Shown here piece by piece: positions 23,053 through 32,097 of a stretch of 64,000 nucleotides of DNA. This DNA is from Gemmatimonadota bacterium (GTDB taxonomy: Bacteria > Gemmatimonadota > Gemmatimonadetes > Gemmatimonadales > Gemmatimonadaceae), in the NCBI GenBank assembly GCA_016719105.1, contig JADKAQ010000046.1, forward strand, positions 558,001 to 622,000. The letters run 5' to 3'. Under the pieces are notes generated by a model, which was not told the DNA's origin, ran no database searches, and saw only the letters and a list, made by a program, of their open reading frames with translations. Each line of letters begins with the position of its first letter. The stretch's first letter is position 1. The translations under genes were made by a program, and so were the position numbers.

Positions 23053-25659
23053 CTACGGGTTCAGCCAATACGCCAGCTTCAGCAGCAAGGTGTTGTCGGG
23101 GTGCGCCCGGAAGAGGTCGCGATAGTCACGCGCGAATTCGAAGCCGGGGCGGTTCACCCGGTCGTTGACGCGCCCCTGCTGCCAGACGAGGAAGAGCGTC
23201 GACCCAGGGCGATACTCCCAGCGCACGACCGCATTCGAGTTGAACTGCTTGTAGCTGAAGCCGTCGGGCGAGCGACGCCCGCCGTACGGACGATAGCGGT
23301 CCACGTAGCGCGCGGCGCGCGGGTCGGCGAGCTCGCGCCAGTCGTCGAAGTCGCCGCTGCTCACGAACGGCTGGGCATACAGCTGCAACGACAGGGTCGG
23401 CGACGCGGTCCAGTTCACGCGTCCCGTCACGGAGAGCGTCGTCTGCTCGAGGTGCGCAAAGGTGAAGTGCGTCGTGTCGCTCACGCTCGAGCCGAAATTC
23501 CCGATCCACTGCTGGTCGTCGTTGCGGTGGATGTACTGCCCGTCGACCCCCATGGAAAAGCGCGAGGCGATGCGCAGGTCGGCGCCGCCAATGAGCGCGT
23601 ACCCGTACGACCGCCGGTCGTCACCGAAGCCGGCGGCCAGCGTGACCCGTGGGACGAGCACGAGGCGCGGGTCGCCACTCACCACAAAGGCAAAGTCGTG
23701 CTTGGGACCCTGCCGTACCGCGGGCCCGCCACGTGCACAGGCCACGCAGTGCGTCTGGAACAGGTCATTGCCGGTGTAGCTGAACGTCGTGAGCCAGCTG
23801 TTCGGCAACTCCCACGTGGCCTGCCCCACGACGCGCCCCCCACTCGGCAAGCCACCCGTGGTCCAGTGGTTCTCGGCGCCGAAGTTGGCGAACATGCGGC
23901 GATAGAAGCGTCCCGGACGCAGCGCCTGCCACACGAGATCGTTGCGGATGGAGGCGTCGTTCACCGTGGGGACGAACCCCAGGTCGTTCAACTCCAGCCC
24001 CGCTGAGGCACGGCGCACGTAGGTGTTCCACCGCACGGCACCGCCGATCTTGCTCAGCGACACCGCGGCGACGTTGCCGCCTAACGTGGTCCGTGTGCTG
24101 TCGAACGATTCCTCATGGTCCGGGCGCTGGTAGAAGTGCACGCTGTTGAGCTGCGTGCGGGCGATGGCCTCGCGCGATCCCGACACCTGGTTGATCCCGG
24201 TGTAGGCCATGACCTCCCACCGGTCCCGGGCGAAGCGATGGAAGCCCTGCAGCACGCCGGTGTACGCCGCGCGCCGCAGGTAGGGCTCGGTGGCCGGGTC
24301 GAGGTTGCGGTTGACCGCGCCAACCATGGTGCCGATCTGCGAGCGCCCTTGCCGCATCTCCTTCACCAGGCGCCCGACGAAGTAGTTGGTCTGCGGCTCG
24401 ATGGTCGCGCCGTTGACCCCTTCCTCGCGCCGGGTGATCGCCTCGACGAGGCCGAGTGCCATCCCGTTGCGCAGCCGCCCGGTGAGCTTGGCCGCGCCGA
24501 GGATCGAGGTCCCCGACGGGTCGAGCGACGACGCGCGGAGCTGCGGCGTGCGCCCGATGCGCCGGGTGTAGAAGATCCCCTCGCATGGTCCGCCGCACTT
24601 GAAGAGCCCGACCCCCTCCTGGAAGAAGGGGCGGCGTTCCTCGAAGCGGACCTCGAAGGCGGAGAGGTTGAGGAGCGCGGGGTCGACCTCGACCTGCCCG
24701 AAGTCGGGGTTCACCGTGGCGTCGAGCGTGGCGTTGGCCGTGATCCCGTACTTCACGTCGGCCCCGGCGGTGAGCTTCTGCGGATGGCGCCAGCCGTCGG
24801 GGCCGGCTTCGGTGACGTTCTTGGTCACCATATAGGGGAGCAGCTCGAGCCGGCTCCCGCGCTGGATCCCGGCGATCCCCTCCAGGGTCCCCAGTTGCGA
24901 CGCGAGCGTGGCGCGTGAGGTCCGGTACGCGGGCCAGGCGACCCGCTCGTTGCGCCGCGCGATGTCGCGCCAGACGCCGAAGCCGAAGGCGCGCGCCCCG
25001 GGATTGAAGCGGAGCTGGCTGAACGGGACCTTGAACTCGGCGACCCACCCTAACGAATCGATGCTGGCGGCCCCGTCCCATACGCCATCCCACGTCATGT
25101 CCTCCACCACATCGCTGTAGATCGAGGCATCGCGCTTGACCCCGGCCGGGTTGAGCATGAGCTCGACCCCGCTGCGACGGTCGAGGTAGCCGTCGACGAT
25201 GATCTTGAGCTGGTCGGAGTTGGTGCGCACGTCGCGCCGGCTCAGGAGCGAGACGATGCTGTCGGGGTGCGGGTCGAAGGCGCGCACCACCACGTAGAGG
25301 TTGCGGTCGTCGAAGACGGCGCGGACCTCGGTGCGGAACGACGCCTCGCCGTCCTCGACCGGGGCGAACTGCTTGAAGTCATCGATGGGAGGGGCGGCCT
25401 CCCAGGCGGCATCGTCATCGCGGCCGTCGATGATCGGCGCGGTTCGGGCCCGCACCGCCCGTGCGGTGGTGAGGGCGTTCCGGGGAGGGATTGCAGCTGG
25501 AGACGACGAGGAACCCTCGCGCGCGCCGGGAGCCCCGAACGTGGTCGCCCCTTCGCGCCCCTGCGCCGCCGCACCCGGGGGAGACGCGAGCGCGCCAAGG
25601 ATCGCCAGCAGGGCGGCGGCCGCGACACGAGTGGCGCGAATGGCGGGGAGCAGGGGCAT
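23053..25659 (-). CDS. DUF5916 outer-membrane protein with N-terminal CBM9-like domain
   Basis: An 868-residue exported protein. The signal peptide covers about residues 1-30 (MPLLPAIRATRVAAAALLA). Residues about 55-240 resemble a family-9 carbohydrate-binding-like fold (IDGRDDDAAWEAAPPIDDF, FDDRNLYVVVRAFD). The rest is a DUF5916 beta-barrel, with the ERRPFFQEG motif and FYTRRIGRTP typical of the family. Such proteins are frequent in Gemmatimonadota and Bacteroidetes; their function is unknown, possibly binding or passage of a sugar or peptide at the outer membrane. The start at 25659 was chosen because it opens the signal peptide; no good ribosome site precedes it. Confidence 0.85.
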   Translation of the reverse strand: MPLLPAIRATRVAAAALLAILGALASPPGAAAQGREGATTFGAPGAREGSSSSPAAIPPRNALTTARAVRARTAPIIDGRDDDAAWEAAPPIDDFKQFAPVEDGEASFRTEVRAVFDDRNLYVVVRAFDPHPDSIVSLLSRRDVRTNSDQLKIIVDGYLDRRSGVELMLNPAGVKRDASIYSDVVEDMTWDGVWDGAASIDSLGWVAEFKVPFSQLRFNPGARAFGFGVWRDIARRNERVAWPAYRTSRATLASQLGTLEGIAGIQRGSRLELLPYMVTKNVTEAGPDGWRHPQKLTAGADVKYGITANATLDATVNPDFGQVEVDPALLNLSAFEVRFEERRPFFQEGVGLFKCGGPCEGIFYTRRIGRTPQLRASSLDPSGTSILGAAKLTGRLRNGMALGLVEAITRREEGVNGATIEPQTNYFVGRLVKEMRQGRSQIGTMVGAVNRNLDPATEPYLRRAAYTGVLQGFHRFARDRWEVMAYTGINQVSGSREAIARTQLNSVHFYQRPDHEESFDSTRTTLGGNVAAVSLSKIGGAVRWNTYVRRASAGLELNDLGFVPTVNDASIRNDLVWQALRPGRFYRRMFANFGAENHWTTGGLPSGGRVVGQATWELPNSWLTTFSYTGNDLFQTHCVACARGGPAVRQGPKHDFAFVVSGDPRLVLVPRVTLAAGFGDDRRSYGYALIGGADLRIASRFSMGVDGQYIHRNDDQQWIGNFGSSVSDTTHFTFAHLEQTTLSVTGRVNWTASPTLSLQLYAQPFVSSGDFDDWRELADPRAARYVDRYRPYGGRRSPDGFSYKQFNSNAVVRWEYRPGSTLFLVWQQGRVNDRVNRPGFEFARDYRDLFRAHPDNTLLLKLAYWLNP

Positions 25660-25683
25660 GACCCGAGGAGGGGAAATAGAAAC

Positions 25684-25706
25684 GGCGCCACCGGTCAGGT
25701 GGCGCC
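25684..25706 (-). terminator. Hairpin terminator of the MarR gene
   Basis: A 9-bp stem (GGCGCCACC / GGTGGCGCC) with a 5-base loop, followed on the minus strand by GTTTCTATTT. This looks like an intrinsic terminator for the MarR gene upstream, leaving the DUF5916 gene on its own promoter or on read-through. Confidence 0.65.
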
Positions 25707-25735
25707 ATCCTACTACGTCCCGCTCCCCGGAAGTG

Positions 25736-26308
25736 TTACCGGCGGCGCAGGATCCCGTCGGCGCTCGCGACGACCGTCGGTGTAGACGACGTTTCGACGT
25801 TGGCGCGGGCGCTGGCCCGGACCTCCTCCAGCACGCGCAGCAGTTCATCCAGCCGCGCATCGTCGAGCAGGGCGAGCGTGTGCTCGTCGGCCGACGTCAC
25901 CGCCGGGTCGAGTTCGGCGAGTACGGCGAGTCCCTTCTCGGTGATGCGGCAGAACACCTGCCGCCGATCGCTCGACGCGCCACGATCGCGACGCACCAGC
26001 GCCGCCGCCTCGAGCTTGTCGATGAGGCGCGTGATCCCGGCCGCCTCCTCGATCATGCGCTCGCGGATGGTGAGCGTCGGGAGCCCCTCGTCGCCAGCGC
26101 CTCGCAAGATGCGCAGCACGTTGTACTGCGCGAGCGAGAGGTCATGTTCCTCGACCACCTTGGCCACGGGGCGCTTGACCACCGCGGCCGTCCGGAGGAG
26201 GGCAAGGAAGACTTCCTCGCGCTTGGACTGGAAGGGGCGCCGCTGTTGCAGCTCTTCCTGGATGGAGAGTCGGCGCTCCGTCATCGTTGGATTGGATGAA
26301 ATGACCAT
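25736..26308 (-). CDS. MarR-family transcriptional regulator
   Basis: A 190-residue winged-helix regulator (182 residues if it starts at the second ATG, 26284). The MarR core is clear at about residues 55-140: LSLAQYNVLRILRGAG, TIRERMIEEAAGITRLIDKLE and the wing DRRQVFCRITEKG. MarR dimers usually repress a neighbouring gene and release DNA on binding a small phenolic or similar ligand. The DUF5916 gene lies downstream in the same direction, so it may be part of the regulon, but a terminator stands between them. The ligand is unknown. Confidence 0.9.
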   Translation of the reverse strand: MVISSNPTMTERRLSIQEELQQRRPFQSKREEVFLALLRTAAVVKRPVAKVVEEHDLSLAQYNVLRILRGAGDEGLPTLTIRERMIEEAAGITRLIDKLEAAALVRRDRGASSDRRQVFCRITEKGLAVLAELDPAVTSADEHTLALLDDARLDELLRVLEEVRASARANVETSSTPTVVASADGILRRR

Positions 26309-26495
26309 GGAACGACGGTAGCACTCCGCACGCGGTCGCGTGAGACAGGAGAACCCCGCACTTGCGTCGGGCGACTGCTGTAGCCGTTTAGCGTACAGGG
26401 ACTACTCGCATGAGCGGCGCAGCTTTCCCCCCACGCGCCGAGTGTGCGCGCGCGCACATCGGAGCGTCCCCCCACGCGTTGCACCTGCGCCGCCC

Positions 26496-27851
26496 TCAGC
26501 TCCACGGCGCCGAGTCGAGTGCGAGGATGGTGGCCAGCAGCACGTTCGCGCCGTTGGTGATGTCCTTCGCGTGCGAGAATTCCCTGGGCGAGTGCGAGAT
26601 TCCCCCGACACTGGGGATAAAGATCATCCCTGACGGACACAGCTTGGCCATGTGCTGCGCATCGTGCCCCGCCCCGCTCGGCAGGTACTTCGTGGTGAGC
26701 GACAGCCCGCGTGCCGCGCCCTCGACCGTCTGCTGCACGCGCGGATCGCACAGCGCAGGGGTGGAGTGGTGCAGGTCGGTGTAGGCAAAGGTGGTCCCCG
26801 TCGCCTCGCCGATCGCCGCCGCCTCGCGCTTGATGCGCTCGACCAGCATCGCCGCCTTCTTCGCATCGAGGTCGCGCACTTCCAGCGTACACACGACCTT
26901 GCCTGGGACGACGTTGGGGGCCCCGGGGAAGGCCTGGATACGCCCCACCGTCCCCACCTGTCGTCCGGGGACGCTCGTCACCACGCGGTTGACCATGTCG
27001 GTGAAGCGCGCCGCCGCGAGCATGGCATCCTTGCGATCGGCCATCGCCGTCGTCCCCGCATGGTTCTGGAAGCCGGTCATCGTCACCTCGTACTGTGCGA
27101 TCCCGACGATCCCCTCCACGACGCCGATGTCGAGCTTCTCGCGGTCGAGGTTCCCCCCCTGCTCGATATGAAGCTCGACGTAGGCGGCGAAGTCGCCGGG
27201 AGAACGACGCGCACTCGCGAGGCGCGCGACGTCACCGCCCACGAAGGCGATCCCCTCGCGAATCGTCTTGCCACTCTGGGTCTTGAGCGCCAAGTCGCTG
27301 TCGTGGACCTCGCCGGTGAGCGCGCGGCTCCCCACCGTCCCCCCTTCCTCGTTCTGGAAGATGACGACGTCGAGCGGGTGCTTCGTGCTGACCCGTTGTT
27401 CGCCTAACGACTGCGCCACCTCGATGGCACCCAGCGATCCGACCGGGCCATCGAAGTTCCCCCCCTCGGGGACGGAGTCGATGTGCGAGCCGAAGACGAT
27501 CGGCTTGCGCGCGGGGTCGGAGCCGGCGCGCCGCCCCCAGATGTTGCCGGCGACGTCGACCGTGACGGTGAGCCCCGCCTCGCGCATGAGGCGCATCGCG
27601 TACTCACGTCCCTGTCGGTCGAAATCGGAGTAGGCCACGCGCGAGACGCCCCCGAACGGGTTCTTCCCGAACTCGGAGAGCGCAGCCAGGTGGGCGTTGA
27701 GCCGCTCGCCGTTGACCCGCGGCGCCGCGCCCCCCGCCTCGCTCGTCGAGACGCGCGCGCGATCACCAAGGAAAGGAAGGCTCCCGGCGCGCCCAATCGA
27801 GAGCGCACCGAGAGCCGAGAGAGAGGTCTTCGTGAAGTCGCGACGCCGCAT
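26496..27851 (-). CDS. Secreted M20 amidohydrolase (N-carbamoyl-amino-acid hydrolase/allantoate amidohydrolase type)
   Basis: A 451-residue enzyme with a twin-arginine signal (RRRDFTKTSLSALGALS), so it is exported folded, with metal bound. The body is the hydantoinase/carbamoylase branch of M20: GSHIDSVPEGGNFDGPVG, QNEEGGTVGSRALTG, VELHIEQGGNL, GFQNHAGTTAMADRKDA, and the C-terminal SGAGHDAQHMA. Ligands and catalytic Glu are all present. Enzymes of this branch cleave N-carbamoyl amino acids, allantoate or beta-ureidopropionate. No purine or hydantoin genes lie nearby, so the substrate stays open. A periplasmic location is unusual for this branch but clear from the signal. Confidence 0.87.
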   Translation of the reverse strand: MRRRDFTKTSLSALGALSIGRAGSLPFLGDRARVSTSEAGGAAPRVNGERLNAHLAALSEFGKNPFGGVSRVAYSDFDRQGREYAMRLMREAGLTVTVDVAGNIWGRRAGSDPARKPIVFGSHIDSVPEGGNFDGPVGSLGAIEVAQSLGEQRVSTKHPLDVVIFQNEEGGTVGSRALTGEVHDSDLALKTQSGKTIREGIAFVGGDVARLASARRSPGDFAAYVELHIEQGGNLDREKLDIGVVEGIVGIAQYEVTMTGFQNHAGTTAMADRKDAMLAAARFTDMVNRVVTSVPGRQVGTVGRIQAFPGAPNVVPGKVVCTLEVRDLDAKKAAMLVERIKREAAAIGEATGTTFAYTDLHHSTPALCDPRVQQTVEGAARGLSLTTKYLPSGAGHDAQHMAKLCPSGMIFIPSVGGISHSPREFSHAKDITNGANVLLATILALDSAPWS

Positions 27852-27903
27852 GCCGGTGGGACCCGTGGAGGAGGTCCCACAGTATGCCGCGGCGAACTCC
27901 GAT

Positions 27904-29250
27904 CTACCACTCCACGTAGCCGATGATCTTGTCCTTGATCATGATGGCCCGGTCAGGGACGACCGTCCCGGCGGTCAGGTGGCACCCGTCCACGTAGGCG
28001 CGTACGCCGATGACGACCCCGTTGCCGACCTTGGAGCGAAAGACGACGGCCCAATCCTTCACCGTGACGTCGTCGCCAACCTTCGTAACCTCGTGCGGCT
28101 CGGCGCCGTCGTCGGGGCCCCCGTGCACCACCACGTGGAAGCCGAACTCGTCACGCGAGCCCACCTCCAGGTCGGTGTGCTCGAGGGCGTGGAAGGTGAC
28201 GCGGTCCTGCATACGGGTGAGGACCCCGAAGTGGAAGTGCTCACCCTCGTCGGCGCGGATGGCGACGTTGCGCCCGATCTTCGAAAGGAGCGCGTCGTAG
28301 GAGTCGTCCAGCGTCACGGCGCCGATGATGCGGAAACGGTCGTTCTCGGGATGCGACTCGGACTTGCCGCCGAAGGTGGGGAGGTCGGCGTCGTGATTGA
28401 AATCCGAGTGCCCCGGATCGCGCCCCACCCCGCGCACCTGATTCGGCGAAGCATGGAAGAGGTCCGTGTAACCAGCCGCGAACGAGGTGTTCACGTGGAG
28501 CACGCCGGCCATGAATTCGCGATCGGCGTCGGTCACCTTGACCACCTTGCCGAGCTCCGGGCGGTCGGCTTCGTCCTGCGTCTTGATGAACTTGCCGGGG
28601 AGCACCTTGGTCCCGGCGTGAATCACGATCCCCGGGGCGATGCGGGCCAGATGGCCGATGAAGGCATCGGGCTCGATCATCGCGCCGTCGATGTAGGCGT
28701 TGAAGCCGATGAAGGCCGGCTTCCCCTTCGACGCGCCGACGGTCGCTGGCCCAACGATGGTCGCGCCGTGGGCGACGATGACGCGATCACCCAGCATCAC
28801 GAGCTTGCCGGAGATGACGACGTTGTCCTGCAGGTCGGTCTCGTCCCCGATGGCGATGGGTCCCTGTGAACCGTCGAGCGAGACGAACGGCGCGATGTAC
28901 GAGCGGCAACCGATCATGACCCGCTCGGGCGACTCGACGCGCGCCGTGGGATCGATGAACGAGGCGAAGCCGGGGCCGGCGGTCTCGGGAACGACGGGGA
29001 CGCCCCGCGTCACCGCATGGAGCGAGTTGCAGGACGACGAGGCGGCCGCCGCGGCGTGTGCATCGCCATGTCCGTCGCCCTTTGCCGCGACGGGCGCCGC
29101 GTGGGCGGGCTTGGCCGGTTCGGCAGCCACGCTCCCATGCGACTCCTTCTGCTTGGGCGGAGCTTTCTCCTCGTGGTGCTGGGCCGCGAGGATCCGGGGA
29201 GCTACGGAGAGGAGAGCGAAAACAGCGGCGTGTCGCAGAAGTGGGCGCAT
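27904..29250 (-). CDS. Secreted protein with two gamma-carbonic-anhydrase-like beta-helix domains
   Basis: A 448-residue exported protein (signal peptide about 1-23; then a His/Lys/Ala-rich linker to about residue 75). Residues about 90-250 form a left-handed hexapeptide beta-helix like the methanoarchaeal carbonic anhydrase Cam (IDPTARVESPERVMIG, IGDETDLQDNVVIS, FIGHLARIAPGIVIHAG). Residues about 300-448 repeat the fold (NVAIRADEGEHF, VTFHALEHTDLEVG, FHVVVHGG, AVVFRSKVGNGVVIG). The second copy keeps HALE and two further His like the zinc ligands of Cam, though at H-x3-H spacing instead of H-x4-H. The first copy has fewer His. Carbonic anhydrase activity is plausible but not certain; related hexapeptide proteins are acyltransferases. 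Confidence 0.75.
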   Translation of the reverse strand: MRPLLRHAAVFALLSVAPRILAAQHHEEKAPPKQKESHGSVAAEPAKPAHAAPVAAKGDGHGDAHAAAAASSSCNSLHAVTRGVPVVPETAGPGFASFIDPTARVESPERVMIGCRSYIAPFVSLDGSQGPIAIGDETDLQDNVVISGKLVMLGDRVIVAHGATIVGPATVGASKGKPAFIGFNAYIDGAMIEPDAFIGHLARIAPGIVIHAGTKVLPGKFIKTQDEADRPELGKVVKVTDADREFMAGVLHVNTSFAAGYTDLFHASPNQVRGVGRDPGHSDFNHDADLPTFGGKSESHPENDRFRIIGAVTLDDSYDALLSKIGRNVAIRADEGEHFHFGVLTRMQDRVTFHALEHTDLEVGSRDEFGFHVVVHGGPDDGAEPHEVTKVGDDVTVKDWAVVFRSKVGNGVVIGVRAYVDGCHLTAGTVVPDRAIMIKDKIIGYVEW

Positions 29251-29528
29251 GGTCGTTGCCGAGGGAGGACGGGCTGCGGCGTAGTCCTCCACGAGTCTCG
29301 GTCTCTTCGGTCCCGCTTCTTTAGCGTAGCACTGCTGAAATCCTGTCGGGAAAAGGGGTGTTCAGGCGCCGGACGCGTGCTCTTGGGGCGTTGGCCACCT
29401 GAACCCCGCGTGTCCCCGCCCTCAGGCCTGCCCCTGGATCGCGCTGCTGGCTCGCCCCTGACTCCGCCCCCTAGCCGGCCCCCCGGCGGGTCCTCCAGCA
29501 GGCCCCCCAGCTCGCCTTTGGCTCCCGG

Positions 29529-30446
29529 CTAGCTCGCCCGTCCTTTCGCCTCCCGTTCCGCCCACTCTCGCCGGATCACCGCGGAGGTGCGGCGAGATCC
29601 GTCGGCGCTCCACCCTGGGGGGCCGAAGACGTAGCCCAGCCGCTCGCGCCAGCTGCGGGCGCGGGTGACGTCGCGGGCGATCGCGACCCATTCGTGGAAG
29701 GCGATCCGGAGCGGGTTGAAGGTCGCGAGGTTGCTGGTGATGCCGTAGCGGCACGGCTCGGCGTCATCCTCGAGGACCAGCGTCCCGAACAGGCGATCCC
29801 AGATGATGAGAATCCCCGCGTAGTTGCGATCGAGGTAGCGGGCGTTGGAGGCGTGGTGCACGCGATGGTGCGACGGCGTGTTGAAGACGAACTCGAACCA
29901 CGCCGGCAGGCGGCGCACCGCCTCGGTGTGGATCCAGAACTGGTAGACGAGGGAGACCCCTTTCTGGAAGGCGATGAGTCCCGGGGGGAAGCCGACGAGG
30001 GCGAGCGGGAGCCAGAGGACCCAGACAAAGGCCAGATTGCCGGTCCAGCTCTGGCGCAGCGCGGTGGAGAGGTTGAGGTGCTGCGAGGAGTGGTGGTTGA
30101 CGTGGGCCGCCCACCAGATGCGGTGCTCGTGGGACCAGCGGTGGAACCAGTAGTAGCAGAAGTCTTCGGCCAGGAGCACGGCGACGAAGACCCACCAGGC
30201 CTTGGGGAGGTCGATGAGGCGGTACTGGTACGTCCAGGTGGTGGCGGCGTAGACGATGCCGCCGTAGGCGATGCCGATGCCGAAGTTGCCGAGCCCCATG
30301 AGGAGGGAGGCGGCGGTGTCCCGCAACTCGTAGTTGGTCGGGAGGGCGCGCCGGCTCCACCACAGCTCCACGAGGATGAGGAGCATGAAGCAGGGGATGG
30401 CGTACGGAACCGGGTCGGGGAGGGCGGCGGCGAGGGAGTCGAGCAT
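29529..30446 (-). CDS. Membrane fatty-acid hydroxylase / sterol-desaturase family protein
   Basis: A 305-residue integral membrane di-iron enzyme. The three histidine boxes that bind iron are present: HRWSH near residue 102, HVNHHSSQH near 115, and HRVHHASNA near 193. Several hydrophobic helices lie before and between them. Members hydroxylate or desaturate lipids (fatty acids, sterols, carotenoids, alkylglycerols). The C-terminal tail (about 270-305) is polar. It is a single gene, with spacing of about 100 bases from the M23 gene upstream; the substrate cannot be inferred. Confidence 0.88.
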   Translation of the reverse strand: MLDSLAAALPDPVPYAIPCFMLLILVELWWSRRALPTNYELRDTAASLLMGLGNFGIGIAYGGIVYAATTWTYQYRLIDLPKAWWVFVAVLLAEDFCYYWFHRWSHEHRIWWAAHVNHHSSQHLNLSTALRQSWTGNLAFVWVLWLPLALVGFPPGLIAFQKGVSLVYQFWIHTEAVRRLPAWFEFVFNTPSHHRVHHASNARYLDRNYAGILIIWDRLFGTLVLEDDAEPCRYGITSNLATFNPLRIAFHEWVAIARDVTRARSWRERLGYVFGPPGWSADGSRRTSAVIRREWAEREAKGRAS

Positions 30447-30521
30447 ACCGCGGGAAGGGGATGGTACGGAGCGGACGGGAATGATGACGCGCGTGCGGTG
30501 AGCGGGCGAGAGATTGGTTTT

Positions 30522-30537
30522 CGGGGGGGGCCCCCCG
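30522..30537. repeat. Homopolymer palindrome G8C6
   Basis: CGGGGGGGGCCCCCCG between two minus-strand genes. It could be a hairpin, a slippage-prone run, or a place where sequencing errors collect. It lies just downstream of the M23 gene and so may help end its transcript. Confidence 0.5.
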
Positions 30538-30548
30538 TCGTCAGACGG

Positions 30549-31928
30549 TCAACGCTCCGCCGGCGCCCCCGACGCCGCGGCAGCCCCCGTCGCCCGCAAC
30601 AACGACGCGGGATCCACCGAGATGCGCCCGTAGCGCGCAATCCAGTGCAGGTGCGGCCCGGTCACCCGACCGGTCGCCCCCACCAGGCCGATCACCGCGC
30701 CCTGCGCCACCGTATCCCCCTCAGCCACGCGGTGCTGGCTCAGGTGCAGGTACGCGGTGACGAGCCCCTCGCCATGGTCGATGTACACGACGTTGCCGCC
30801 CAGATAGAAGCGGTCGACCAGGCGCACGACGCCACGATTGGCGGCGCGGATCGGGGCGCCGACGGCGCCCGCATAGTCGGTCCCCATGTGGCGCGAGGTG
30901 ACCGTTCCGTTGAACTCGCGCCCACGCCCAAAGGTGCTGGTGACGCGGCTGTCGCGCGGCGCGCGAAAGGGGGTGCTCCACAGGCGCGGTGTATCGTGCG
31001 ATGCGCGCGAGATGGCGGCGGCGCGCGCGGCCTCGCGCTCGAGTCGCGCGGCGAGGGCGGAGTCGGGCTTGGCCGAGAATTGCGGGGCGACACGCAGCTT
31101 CTCCAGCGGGTACGATGCGCTCGCCAGCGCGACGGTGAGGGTGGTCGAGTCGCCGGTGGCCGGGCACACGACGCGCAGGCCTAACGAGGCTCCGGCGTCG
31201 ATGGGGACCGCCGCGAGGGCGCGCCAGCCACCGGCCGAATCGGCACGGAAGTGCAGCGGCTCTCCCGCCACGGTGGCCCGCGGCGAGGCGTCGGCGGTGT
31301 ACCCCGCCAGCTGCACAAGCACGAGGGTGCCCGGGCGGGGACGCGCCGGCGTGAAGGTGGCGCGCATCGAGGCGTCGCAGGCGCTGGAGCCCTGGGCCCC
31401 CGCCGCTTCGATCAGGGCCGACAGGAGCAACACGCTGGCCGCCACCAGACGTTGCAGGCGCGGGCGCCAGGTCGCCCACTCGCTGGCCGGCAACCGAAGC
31501 TCGAGCTGCGGGCAGCCCAGGTCGTGCAGGTGCAAGCGCGCGCGGACGGAGGGCGCGTCCGGTGCCGTGCGATCGACCGACGTCCCGTGCGAGGCCTGGG
31601 CATCGAACATGTCACGCGTGACCCGGGTGGTCTGGTCGGACACCGACTCCTCGATGCGCGCGAGATCGCCGGCGTGCAGGAGTCGTGACGTGAGCGTGTC
31701 GCCATGGGCGAAGACGACGGCGACCGACTCGTCCGGGGGGGCGCAGGCGAGGGCGCCTCGGCCGTCGACCGAGGGGGTGATGAGCGACGGACGCCACTCG
31801 GGATGCTCGACCGCGAGGATCGCTCGCGCCTCGTCGGCGTCGCGCACCATGGCGTCGCGCACGCCGCCCCACGCCCACGCAGCGAGGAGGAGCACGACCA
31901 CGGCAATGAGCGGAACGATGAAGATCAT
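30549..31928 (-). CDS. M23 metallopeptidase with an extra N-terminal membrane-anchored half
   Basis: A 459-residue protein. Residues about 3-23 form a membrane helix and 25-155 an unknown domain. At about 157-178 a second hydrophobic, signal-like stretch (VAASVLLLSALIEAAGAQG) precedes a region of strands and an M23 endopeptidase (about 320-445). The M23 zinc site is complete: RHMGTDYAG gives His and Asp, and GPHLHW gives the HxH pair. M23 enzymes cut peptide cross-bridges in peptidoglycan. The internal signal-like segment makes it look like two genes joined in one frame. Neighbours BlaI/M56 and the AmpG-like permease also concern the cell wall. Confidence 0.82.
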   Translation of the reverse strand: MIFIVPLIAVVVLLLAAWAWGGVRDAMVRDADEARAILAVEHPEWRPSLITPSVDGRGALACAPPDESVAVVFAHGDTLTSRLLHAGDLARIEESVSDQTTRVTRDMFDAQASHGTSVDRTAPDAPSVRARLHLHDLGCPQLELRLPASEWATWRPRLQRLVAASVLLLSALIEAAGAQGSSACDASMRATFTPARPRPGTLVLVQLAGYTADASPRATVAGEPLHFRADSAGGWRALAAVPIDAGASLGLRVVCPATGDSTTLTVALASASYPLEKLRVAPQFSAKPDSALAARLEREAARAAAISRASHDTPRLWSTPFRAPRDSRVTSTFGRGREFNGTVTSRHMGTDYAGAVGAPIRAANRGVVRLVDRFYLGGNVVYIDHGEGLVTAYLHLSQHRVAEGDTVAQGAVIGLVGATGRVTGPHLHWIARYGRISVDPASLLRATGAAAASGAPAER

Positions 31929-32097
31929 GCGCGCCAGGCAACCGGAGACGCAGGGAAGCTACATGTCGCCCGGTCGCGGTCCAGCGAAACAGATCACAGC
32001 GTTGGCGCGCGGAGCGCCTGATGCCCGCCGCGTATCCGTGGAGCGCGTTCAACTATGCGCGCCCTCCCCTGCCCCGCGGCAAGCAACCGCGCGCGCC

